Shown: piece by piece, positions 20,535 through 28,062 of the stretch | Layout of the letters: every line of letters starts with the position of its first letter | Numbering within the stretch: the stretch's first letter is position 1 | From: Chloroflexota bacterium | GTDB taxonomy: Bacteria; Chloroflexota; Anaerolineae; Aggregatilineales; Ch27 | NCBI GenBank assembly: GCA_019873685.1 | Contig: JAIOAT010000007.1 | Coordinates: 66,281-128,660, forward strand | Length of the DNA: 62,380 bases | Direction of reading: 5' to 3' | Program-made: the position numbers and the translations under genes | The notes under the pieces: generated by a model | Seen by the model: the letters and a program-made list of their open reading frames with translations, nothing else | Told to the model about the DNA's origin: nothing | Databases searched by the model: none

Positions 20535-20890
20535 GCGAGCCACCTCCGATAATCACATCGTCTTCACATAAACTGATGAATAGCGTTTACCCGCCATAAC
20601 GGCGGGCGCCTGGAGCGCTGGCTTGCCGATAAAGTGCATCGCCGTTGCTCCCTGCAAACGTATAACCATACTATACACAAAAACCGCCGTGGTGTAGATA
20701 AAAAGAGTGAAAATTAGCCTTACCTGTCCCTCCACGCTACTTCTATATTAGCACACAGGTCAAGCCCGCGCTCGGAAGACTCGCCCCGCCCCGCCGCGCC
20801 ATGATAGAATCAGGTCAGCAAACATCAACCATTCTCCCGGCAGGTTCGTCGCCGGGGATAGCCGATCAGGCGGCGAATGAGGAGCATTCC
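20535..20890. other. divergent intergenic region, AT-richer, no gene supported
   Basis: About 350 bp between the leftward DUF4388 gene and the rightward lipoprotein gene. Leftward it holds TATAGT and TATACG boxes (around 20665-20680) as candidate -10s, with a weak TCTACA -35. Rightward there are TATATT (20744-20749) and TAGAAT (20805-20810), each with poor -35s. The string TTCTATATTAGCACA (20741-20755) resembles the palindrome at the polA promoter. A 60-codon leftward frame here is not believed to be a gene. Confidence 0.5.
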
Positions 20891-22111
20891 GTGAACCAAC
20901 AGCAGCGGTGGCGGCGTATGCTGGTGATACTCGCGGTGCTGATGGCCGGGTCGCTGGGCTGCAACCTGACGGCCCTGCTGCCGGGCGCAGGTGGCCTGGC
21001 TACGCCAACCTCCCCCCTCGGCGTGCCCAATGTGGTGATCAACAGCCCGCCGAATGGCAGTGAAGCGGTGATCGGCCAGGAAGTCCTGGTGCAATCGACA
21101 GCCCAGGACAGCATCGGAGTCACCCGCGTTGAGTTGCGCGTCAACAGCTTCATCGTCAATACGGTCAGCGCCCAGTCAAGCAATGGCGAGCGGTTGTTCT
21201 CCGTCATTCAGTCCTGGATTCCAAACGAAGCCGGTGTGGCCAATCTGGAGGTCATCGCCTACCGCGGTCTGATCGCCAGCGTGCCAGCGCGGATCACACT
21301 GCTGGTGCGGCAGAGCGCGGCTCAGGTCACGGCCACGCTGCCGCCGCCAAGCGGCGTCACCCTGCCCCCGCCTGAAGATCGCACCTGCCGCGCCCGCGTG
21401 GAAGTCTCCGGCCTTAACTTCCGTACCGGCCCCGGCACCAACTACCCCATCCTGCGCGTCCTGGAAGCTGGCACACTGGTAGATATCATTGGCCGGCTGG
21501 GGGACAATAGCTGGTGGCAGGTACGCACCGGCCTGGAAATCGGCTGGCTGAGCGCCACCTACACCAGCGAATCAGGCGATTGCAGCCTGATTCCGGTGGC
21601 GGTGCCGCCGCCCAGCCCCACCCCGCGTCCGGCTACCGCTACACCCACGGCGACCTTCACCCTCAGCCCGATCCCCGGCTCGCCCACGCCGACCTTCTCG
21701 CCCACGCCCACCATCCCCGATCTGGTCGTGAGCGCCATCACCGGCCCGGAGGTGCTTCAGCTGAATGCCACGGGCACCGTCGGCGCGCGCTATACCGTCC
21801 GCGTCTACAACCAGGGTACTGGCAACAGCGGGCAATTCACCACCAGCTTCCGCCAGCCAGACGGCTCGGTCATCCAGTTGCCCATCGTCGTCAACCTGGC
21901 CCCGGCGCAGTATGCCGACCTGGGCGTGGATGTGCTGTTCACCGCTTCTAATACCTACCGCCTGGAGGCCTTTGTGGACAGCGGCGCGCAGGTAGCGGAA
22001 TCCGACGAAGGCAACAACATCCGCACGTTGAACGTAGTCGTCACCACGCTGCCCGGCCTGCTGATCACCCTGCCGGGCGGCGGACTGGCCCTGACGCCGG
22101 TAGGGCCATGA
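20891..22111 (+). CDS. lipoprotein with Ig-like, SH3 and CARDB-type domains
   Basis: Surface lipoprotein of 406 residues. Signal peptide with lipobox ILAVLMAGSLGC; the Cys would be lipidated. An Ig-like domain (VINSPPNGSEAVIGQEV ... AYRGLIASVPARITLLVRQ) is followed by a bacterial SH3 domain (CRARVEVSGLNFRTGPGTNY ... GWLSATY), a Pro/Thr-rich spacer, and a C-terminal CARDB-like beta domain (PDLVVSAITGPEVL ... DEGNNIRTLNV). The start is GTG 20891 (MNQQQRWRRM), preceded by GAGGAG; the frame is open 30 codons further but with no ribosome site. The function is likely cell-wall or glycan binding. A shorter paralogue follows with ATGA overlap. Confidence 0.87.
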   Translation: MNQQQRWRRMLVILAVLMAGSLGCNLTALLPGAGGLATPTSPLGVPNVVINSPPNGSEAVIGQEVLVQSTAQDSIGVTRVELRVNSFIVNTVSAQSSNGERLFSVIQSWIPNEAGVANLEVIAYRGLIASVPARITLLVRQSAAQVTATLPPPSGVTLPPPEDRTCRARVEVSGLNFRTGPGTNYPILRVLEAGTLVDIIGRLGDNSWWQVRTGLEIGWLSATYTSESGDCSLIPVAVPPPSPTPRPATATPTATFTLSPIPGSPTPTFSPTPTIPDLVVSAITGPEVLQLNATGTVGARYTVRVYNQGTGNSGQFTTSFRQPDGSVIQLPIVVNLAPAQYADLGVDVLFTASNTYRLEAFVDSGAQVAESDEGNNIRTLNVVVTTLPGLLITLPGGGLALTPVGP

Positions 22112-22857
22112 CCCGCGCCGCCCCGGATAGCCGGCGCTGTGGCCGGCAGGTGGGAATCGCTCTGGCGCTGCTGATCCTGCTATCCAGCCTGGCCTGCAAT
22201 CTGGTCGGCGGCGGCCCTGCCGCAACACCCGCCCGCGCCCCGACAGTCGTCCCAGAAGGCCGCCCACAGGTGGTGGTGTTGTGGCCGCCCAGCGGTAGCG
22301 AGTTCGTCGTGCGCAGCGAGGTGACCGTGCGCGTCAACGCCACCGACAGCGTGGGGATCACCCGCCTGGAATTGCGTTCGGCCACCGCGATGCTCAGCAG
22401 CGTACCTTCGCCGGAGCGCAACGGCCAGCAAGTCATGGACGCCATCCTCTCCTGGACGCCCACCCGCGCCGGACAGCATGATCTGGAAGTGGTTGCCTAC
22501 CGGCGCAACGTGGCCAGCGAGCCGGTACCGCTGACGCTGATCATCCGCCAGCGCCGCGCTGACGTGCTGGCTACACCCGTCCCCTTCGGCGCGGAGCCAG
22601 CGGCGGCTCCGGCGGAACCAGGGACGGCCTGCCAGGTGCGCGTGAACATCGGCAACCTGCGTTACCGCAGCGGACCGGGTACGACCTATCCCGTGCTCGG
22701 CCTGCTGGATCTGGGCGAGGTCCTGGCCGTCACCGGTCAGAACGCCGCCCGCACCTGGTACCGTATCAACCGGGGTGGTCAGGTTGCCTGGGTCTCGGCG
22801 GATCCAGCCTACAGCACTGCGCTGACTGCTTGCACAGCCGCGCCGATCGTCGACTGA
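22108..22857 (+). CDS. lipoprotein with Ig-like and SH3 domains
   Basis: Paralogue of the preceding gene, 249 residues. Signal peptide ending in the lipobox LLSSLAC, then the same Ig-like domain (VVLWPPSGSEFVVRSEV ... TDSVGITRLELR ... LEVVAYRRNVASEP) and the same SH3 domain (CQVRVNIGNLRYRSGPGTTY ... VAWVSADP). It lacks the spacer and CARDB-like domain of its neighbour. The ATG overlaps the upstream TGA (22108-22111), so it is co-translated. It probably binds cell-wall glycan or peptide outside the membrane. The pair arose by tandem duplication with loss or gain of the C-terminal domain. Confidence 0.86.
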   Translation: MTRAAPDSRRCGRQVGIALALLILLSSLACNLVGGGPAATPARAPTVVPEGRPQVVVLWPPSGSEFVVRSEVTVRVNATDSVGITRLELRSATAMLSSVPSPERNGQQVMDAILSWTPTRAGQHDLEVVAYRRNVASEPVPLTLIIRQRRADVLATPVPFGAEPAAAPAEPGTACQVRVNIGNLRYRSGPGTTYPVLGLLDLGEVLAVTGQNAARTWYRINRGGQVAWVSADPAYSTALTACTAAPIVD

Positions 22858-22870
22858 ACACGCATCTGCG

Positions 22871-22899
22871 TTGACGCTGCCTTGGCGCAGGACTACAAT
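22871..22899 (+). promoter_or_regulatory. sigma70-type promoter of the receiver/roadblock gene
   Basis: TTGACG (22871-22876), 17-bp spacer, TACAAT (22894-22899). Both hexamers and spacing are identical to the miaB promoter. The start would be near 22906, 21 bp before the ATG, just leaving room for the GGGGGAG ribosome site. Confidence 0.7.
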
Positions 22900-22926
22900 G
22901 AGTTCGGCACAGGGATGGGGGAGCAC

Positions 22927-24723
22927 ATGTTCAGCCGGATACTTTTCGTCGATAGCGAAGCCGCGGCCCTGGCCCGTATCACGCGGGCGATTGAGCGCAC
23001 CGGTCTGTACGAGGCGGATGCCTTTGTCACCGGTCAGGCTGCTCTGGAGCACGCGGCGCTCCATCCGCCCGACCTGGCGGTCATCGCGCTCAACCTGGGC
23101 GATATGCCGCCGGTGGCGCTGGCCATGCGCCTTCGGGAAATGCGCCCCGGTCTGCCTATTGTGCTGCGGGCGACGACCGAGCCGGACGCCGAAACCATGC
23201 GCCTGGTCAGCCCACAGGGAGTCGTGCGCGGCAACTATGCCGCCCGCGAGGTGCTCCCACTGCTGGAATACGCCCTGACCGAAGGGCAGTCCCTGGCAAC
23301 TCAGTCATTCCTCGCCCCGGAACCAGCCATGCCGGATAGCACCGCCAGGATTGAGGCGAACTTCGGCGAAGCGCTGGCTCCGCTGGAGCAGAAACCCCCT
23401 GACATACCGGACGATTTTGACCGTCTGGTGGACTCTTTGCGTGCACCAGAAGAGAAGCCGTCACTGCTGAAGCGTGGCGAGTCGCTGGCCGCCCCACCCG
23501 GAGACCAGCCGATCACCCCTGTTGAGGGGCCTCCCCCGGCGGATGACAGCTTCTACCGCCTGGCAGCAGAGGAGCCGCCCCTGCCGGGCCTGGAGGATAC
23601 CGGCACCATCAGCGACCTGATTGCCGTCGCCAGTGCCGCCACACCGCAGGAGCGCGCTGGCGTGATTGATATTCCCGAAGAAATGATCGAAGACACGCCC
23701 TCCACCGTCCTTGCTGACACCGCCGAACTTGTCACCAGCGCTGCGCCCCCCGGCCATGCTGGCCCCGGTCCACTGCCGCATCTGCCTGCCGCCAGGACGC
23801 GCCCGGTCGGCCAGGAAGCCGAACCGGCCAGCGCCGATGTCCGGGCTGCTGCCCTGGCGCTGGAACTGACCCAGCACACCCTCGAATCAGCGGCGCAGGC
23901 CAGTGTGCTGATCCAGCAGGGCCAGGTCATCGCGGTGGCCGGTCAACTCCCCCCTGAAGAGGTGCGCCAACTGGTCGCGGTCATTGATTGGCAGGCGGTG
24001 CTGGCTGAAGGCACCACCAAGATCAAGTTCGCGACGCTGCCGGAGTCGCGGGTCAACTACATGATTGTGGCGGCCCCGACGGTCGAAGACATGGTGCTGA
24101 TGACGGTCTACCCGGAAAACATGCACCTGCGCACCATCCGCCAGCAGACGCGGGCGATCGTGGAGGCACTGGCGCGCGCCGCGGAGACACCGCTACAAGA
24201 GCAGCCGTCCGCCGCTGCACAGGAAGCCGTCCCGCCGCCAGAACCCCCTCCCGCACCTCAGTCCTCCGCTGCTACGCCAGAACCGCCCGCCCCGCCACGG
24301 GACGAGGCTCCCCAACCAGCTCGTACTCCGGCTGGCCCCCACCCCCAGCCGCAAGCCAGCAAACTGGAATCGCTCGCCTGCGCCTGGATTCTGCGCAACC
24401 CGACTGGCGAACTTGACCCGGACACCATACGGGCGTTAGCAGCGACCCTGAACGGTGTCCTGGCTGACCGTAACTGGACCGCCGGGCAGGTCGAAATCCA
24501 GCCGGATTACGTGAGCGTCGTGCTCAGCGTCCCGGCGGAGGAAGCGCTATCCCGCGTCATTCAGACGCTGATGGGTGAGACTGCCCGCTGCGTGGCGGCC
24601 CTGCGCCCGGAACTGGGACCAGCGGCGGATGTCTGGGCTGACGCCTACTATGTAGTCACGCCGGGCCGCCCCCTGACCGCCCTGGAAGTCGCCCAGTTCA
24701 TCAGCTATCAGCGCCAGACCTGA
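22927..24723 (+). CDS. pseudo-receiver / roadblock / inactivated TnpA-like three-part protein
   Basis: Protein of 598 residues with unusual architecture. (1) Residues 1-120 look like a response-regulator receiver (RILFVDSEAAAL ... PDLAVIALNLGDMPP), but the phosphoacceptor Asp position is Ala and the conserved Lys is missing. (2) A long acidic/Pro-rich linker. (3) A roadblock/LC7-like segment (about 300-420: ALELTQHTLESAAQASVLIQ ... VNYMIVAAPTVEDMVLMTVY). (4) A second Pro-rich linker. (5) A C-terminal 120 residues that align by eye along their length with IS200/IS605 TnpA: QPDYVSVVLSVP for the HUH strand and EVAQFISYQ for the catalytic-Tyr helix, with both His and the Tyr replaced. ATG 22927 is chosen for GGGGGAG upstream. 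Likely a signalling scaffold. Confidence 0.82.
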   Translation: MFSRILFVDSEAAALARITRAIERTGLYEADAFVTGQAALEHAALHPPDLAVIALNLGDMPPVALAMRLREMRPGLPIVLRATTEPDAETMRLVSPQGVVRGNYAAREVLPLLEYALTEGQSLATQSFLAPEPAMPDSTARIEANFGEALAPLEQKPPDIPDDFDRLVDSLRAPEEKPSLLKRGESLAAPPGDQPITPVEGPPPADDSFYRLAAEEPPLPGLEDTGTISDLIAVASAATPQERAGVIDIPEEMIEDTPSTVLADTAELVTSAAPPGHAGPGPLPHLPAARTRPVGQEAEPASADVRAAALALELTQHTLESAAQASVLIQQGQVIAVAGQLPPEEVRQLVAVIDWQAVLAEGTTKIKFATLPESRVNYMIVAAPTVEDMVLMTVYPENMHLRTIRQQTRAIVEALARAAETPLQEQPSAAAQEAVPPPEPPPAPQSSAATPEPPAPPRDEAPQPARTPAGPHPQPQASKLESLACAWILRNPTGELDPDTIRALAATLNGVLADRNWTAGQVEIQPDYVSVVLSVPAEEALSRVIQTLMGETARCVAALRPELGPAADVWADAYYVVTPGRPLTALEVAQFISYQRQT

Positions 24724-24742
24724 CCGTGTGTACCTTCAGCGC

Positions 24743-24777
24743 TTGCTTAACCGGAACACCTGTTCTATATTAGAACA
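24743..24777 (+). promoter_or_regulatory. polA promoter with perfect palindromic operator
   Basis: TTGCTT (24743-24748), 17-bp spacer and TATATT (24766-24771). The -10 lies inside the perfect inverted repeat TGTTCTATATTAGAACA (24761-24777; seven-base arms, three-base centre). A protein bound there would cover the -10 and start site, so repression is the likely effect. The leader to the polA ATG is about 75 nt. Confidence 0.6.
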
Positions 24778-24853
24778 AAAGGCAATGCGGCGTCCACGTC
24801 CCTGACCGTGCCCGTGCCGCGCCGGAAGCGCCAGACCCGGAGAGTGATTGCTC

Positions 24854-27718
24854 ATGCCAAGCGCAGCCAAACGCCCAACCCTGATCATGATTGACGGGCA
24901 TGCCCTGGCTTACCGCCAGTTCTTCGCCCTGCCCCTGGAATCTTTCAGCACCCATGGCGGCGAGCCAACCAACGCTACCTTCGGCTTCGCCCGCACCCTG
25001 CTGGACATTCTGGAAAAGGATCGCCCGGATTACCTGCTGGCCACCTTCGATCGCGGGCTGAGCGGTCGTAATCAACTCTATCCCGACTACAAAGCCACCC
25101 GCGACAAAATGCCCGACGAGTTGCGCATCCAGATGCAGCGCATCCACGAACTGGTAGAAGCGTTCAATATCCCGCTGCTGAGCATCAACGGCTACGAAGC
25201 GGACGACCTGCTCGGCACGCTCAGCGATCAGGCTGCCGCCCGGGACCTTGATGTGCTGATCGTCACTGGCGACCGGGACCTGCTCCAGCTCGTCACCGAA
25301 CGCATCCACGTCCGCCTGCCGGCTGCCCGCCGCGCAGGGAATGGCGACCAGGTCTTCGACCCGGCGGCCTTCCGCGAAGCCTATGAGGGCCTTGAGCCAC
25401 CGCAACTGGTCGACCTGAAAGCTCTGATGGGCGATCCTTCCGACAACATCCCCGGCGTCAAGGGCATTGGCGAAAAAGGCGGGATCAAGCTGCTCAAGGC
25501 TTACGGCTCGCTGGAAGGCATCTTCGCGCATCTGGCCGAATTGCCCGCCGGGCAGCGCCAGAAACTGGAAGAAGGCCGCGAGATGGCTTTCCTCAGCCGG
25601 GAGCTGGCCCGCATCCGCCACGACGCGCCAGTGACGCTGGACCTGCCTGCCTGCGTCGCTCAGGATTATGACCGTGATCGCGTCGCCGAGTTATTCCGTA
25701 CGCTGCAGTTCCGCAGCCTGATCGGTCGGCTGGCCCCGGTGGGCGAAGCGCATGCTACCCCCGGCGTCGCCAGGCAACTCAGCATGTTCGCCACCGCCGA
25801 GGAAGCCGCGCCGGCAGCCCCCCACACCGGGGCAAGCGCAGCCATTGCCGCCACCGTCATCATCCAGGACGAGAAGGCCCTCGCTAACCTGGTCAACAGG
25901 CTCAACGCCGCCTCCGCCATCAGCTTCGACACAGAAACGACCAGCACCGACCAGATGCAGGCTGAGCTTGTGGGCATCTCCCTCTCCACAGATGGCGAGA
26001 CCGGCTACTACATCCCGGTCGGTCATACCCCGCCACCCGGCGCCGGGCAGGAGCCACTGCTGGAGGAGGCAGCGCTGCGCCAGCTATCGCTGGAACAGGT
26101 GATCGCCGCGCTGCGCGGCCCGCTGACCGACCCGCGCATCCCCAAGTACGGGCACAATGCCAAGTACGACCTGATTGTTCTGCGCCGCTACGGGCTGGAT
26201 GTGACGCCGATCCGCTTCGACACAATGGTAGCGGAGTGGTTGTGTGACCCGGACAGCCGCAACAAGGGCCTCAAGAACCTGGCCTGGATCCGGCTGGGGT
26301 TGGAGATGACGCCGATCACCGATCTGATCGGCAGCGGCAAGAACCAGATCACCATGGATCGCGTGTCCATCCCCGCGGCGGCCTCCTATGCCGCCGCCGA
26401 CGCCGCTGTGACCTTCCGCCTGGTGGCGCCGCTGCGCGCTGAACTGGAGGAGAAGCGCGTCCTCAAGCTCTACGACGATCTGGAGATGCCCCTCCTGCCC
26501 GTCCTGGCCGACATGGAAATGGCCGGCATCCGTCTGGATACCGCTTACCTGGCCCAGATCAGCGCCGAACTGAGCGCGCGCCTGGCGGCGTTGGAACAGG
26601 AGATTTACGACCAGGCGGGCGGTTACGGGCCGTTTAATATCAACAGCCCCAAGCAGCTGAACGATGTACTCTTCGGCAAGCTTCAGCTTCCGGCGGAAGG
26701 CGTCCGCAAGACCACACACGGCCTCTCCACTTCCGCCGACGTGCTGGAAGACCTGCGCGACCTGCATCCCATCGTTGGCCTGATCCTGGAACACCGCGAA
26801 CTGACCAAACTCAAAGGCACTTACGTCGATGCGCTGCCGGAGCTGGTCAACCCGCGCACCGGGCGGCTGCACACCAGCTTCAACCAGACCGGCACAGTCA
26901 CCGGGCGGATCAGCAGCGACAACCCTAACCTGCAGAACATCCCGGTGCGGACGGAACAGGGCCGCCAGATCCGGCGGGCTTTTGTCGCCCCGGAAGGGCA
27001 CTATCTGCTATCGGTCGATTACAGTCAAGTCGAATTGCGCGTGCTGGCGCATATCAGCCAGGACCCCACCCTGCTGGAAGCCTTCCGCCAGGGGCAGGAC
27101 ATCCACCGCACGACAGCTGCTACTGTCTACGGCATCCCGTTTGAGGCAGTGACTTATGACCAGAGGCGCTTTGCCAAGAGTGTCAACTTTGGCCTGCTGT
27201 ACGGCATGGGCGCTTTCCGGCTGGCCCGGGATAGCAACCTGACGCTGGCCCAGGCGGAAGCCTTCATCCAGGCCTATTTTGAGCGCTTCCCGCGCGTCCG
27301 CGCCTACCTGGATGAGACCAAACGCCTGGCGGCGTCGCAGGGCTACCTGGAGACGCTGCTGGGCCGCCGCCGCTACTTCCCGGAATTGCAGGCTTCTGCC
27401 AGCAGCCGGGCCAGCGCCGTCGCCCGCCAGCGGGCCGAGCGCCAGGCGATCAACATGCCCATCCAGGGCACAGCAGCGGACATCATGAAGCTGGCCATGA
27501 TCCAGGTTCAGGAGCGCCTGAAGGCCGGCAGGTATCCGGCGCGGATGCTCCTGCAGGTACATGACGAACTGGTGCTGGAGGTGGCCGAAGACGCCCTGGA
27601 GTCGGTGACCCGGCTGGTGATCGAGACCATGGAAGGGGCCTTCGCCCTGGATGCGCCGCTCCGCGCCGACGCCCGTTATGGCGCTAACTGGCTGGATATG
27701 CAGGACTTCACGGCATAG
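24854..27718 (+). CDS. polA: DNA polymerase I
   Basis: Family A polymerase of 954 residues for Okazaki-fragment processing and repair. The N-terminal 5'-3' exonuclease (about 1-300) has IDGHALAYR, GYEADDLLG, VTGDRDLLQL and GDPSDNIPGVKGIGEKG. The 3'-5' proofreading site looks intact: FDTET near 358, GHNAKYDL and YAAADA. Polymerase motifs: A DYSQVELR near 721, B RRFAKSVNFGLLYG near 775 (Phe at the sugar-discriminating position), C VHDEL near 902. The start is ATG 24854 (MPSAAKRPTL) with GGAGAG nine bases upstream; a TTG two codons earlier is less likely. The promoter carries a palindrome, and an intrinsic terminator follows. Confidence 0.97.
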   Translation: MPSAAKRPTLIMIDGHALAYRQFFALPLESFSTHGGEPTNATFGFARTLLDILEKDRPDYLLATFDRGLSGRNQLYPDYKATRDKMPDELRIQMQRIHELVEAFNIPLLSINGYEADDLLGTLSDQAAARDLDVLIVTGDRDLLQLVTERIHVRLPAARRAGNGDQVFDPAAFREAYEGLEPPQLVDLKALMGDPSDNIPGVKGIGEKGGIKLLKAYGSLEGIFAHLAELPAGQRQKLEEGREMAFLSRELARIRHDAPVTLDLPACVAQDYDRDRVAELFRTLQFRSLIGRLAPVGEAHATPGVARQLSMFATAEEAAPAAPHTGASAAIAATVIIQDEKALANLVNRLNAASAISFDTETTSTDQMQAELVGISLSTDGETGYYIPVGHTPPPGAGQEPLLEEAALRQLSLEQVIAALRGPLTDPRIPKYGHNAKYDLIVLRRYGLDVTPIRFDTMVAEWLCDPDSRNKGLKNLAWIRLGLEMTPITDLIGSGKNQITMDRVSIPAAASYAAADAAVTFRLVAPLRAELEEKRVLKLYDDLEMPLLPVLADMEMAGIRLDTAYLAQISAELSARLAALEQEIYDQAGGYGPFNINSPKQLNDVLFGKLQLPAEGVRKTTHGLSTSADVLEDLRDLHPIVGLILEHRELTKLKGTYVDALPELVNPRTGRLHTSFNQTGTVTGRISSDNPNLQNIPVRTEQGRQIRRAFVAPEGHYLLSVDYSQVELRVLAHISQDPTLLEAFRQGQDIHRTTAATVYGIPFEAVTYDQRRFAKSVNFGLLYGMGAFRLARDSNLTLAQAEAFIQAYFERFPRVRAYLDETKRLAASQGYLETLLGRRRYFPELQASASSRASAVARQRAERQAINMPIQGTAADIMKLAMIQVQERLKAGRYPARMLLQVHDELVLEVAEDALESVTRLVIETMEGAFALDAPLRADARYGANWLDMQDFTA

Positions 27719-27724
27719 CTATCT

Positions 27725-27778
27725 GCCCGGCGCTGCCTGTACACGGTGGATTTGTCCAATCCGCCGGGCTGAATTTTT
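27725..27778 (+). terminator. intrinsic terminator of polA
   Basis: Outer stem GCCCGGCG (27725-27732) with CGCCGGGC (27762-27769), enclosing a small hairpin GGATT/AATCC, followed four bases later by TTTTT. Confidence 0.7.
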
Positions 27779-27790
27779 GTACATCTGTGT

Positions 27791-27819
27791 TTGTTTAATG
27801 GTCTGTTTCTGTCTATAAT
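27791..27819 (+). promoter_or_regulatory. sigma70-type promoter of the peptide-binding protein gene
   Basis: TTGTTT (27791-27796), 17-bp spacer, TATAAT (27814-27819). It predicts a start near 27826 and therefore an unusually long leader of about 235 nt. Confidence 0.7.
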
Positions 27820-27825
27820 GAGCGT

Positions 27826-28062
27826 ATCCGCTTTCGGCTGGCGGAGAAGCAAGCGTCACAGGCCGTGTCGCGCGCGCGGGGGAACCTGTGGCCGCCAGAT
27901 AGATGTTCTCTCCAAAGAGTGTTAAGCGCGTTCTGCGGGCACGGAAAGGAGAGCGCTACCGCCGAGATCACCCCCTCACCCATGCTTGCCGGGGCGCAGG
28001 CTGGCCGGCGCCGGGCTGTTTTGCCTCTGTTCCGTACATAAAGCTTCTGGGAGGAGCAATAC
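27826..28062 (+). other. long structured 5' leader of the peptide-binding protein gene
   Basis: Starting about 12 nt after the predicted transcription start, two nested helices can form: CTGGCGG (27838-27844) with CCGCCAG (27892-27898), and CACAGG (27857-27862) with CCTGTG (27885-27890). The rest of the leader holds a GC-rich segment near 27990-28020 followed by TGTTTT, which could attenuate, then GGGAGGAG before the ATG. I do not recognise a known riboswitch core. An 81-codon frame inside is not supported as a gene. Confidence 0.45.

Noticed and set aside
20553-20735. A 60-codon leftward frame with a hydrophobic stretch in the DUF4388/lipoprotein gap
   Set aside because: GTG start without ribosome site, overlaps the likely promoter elements, no recognisable family.
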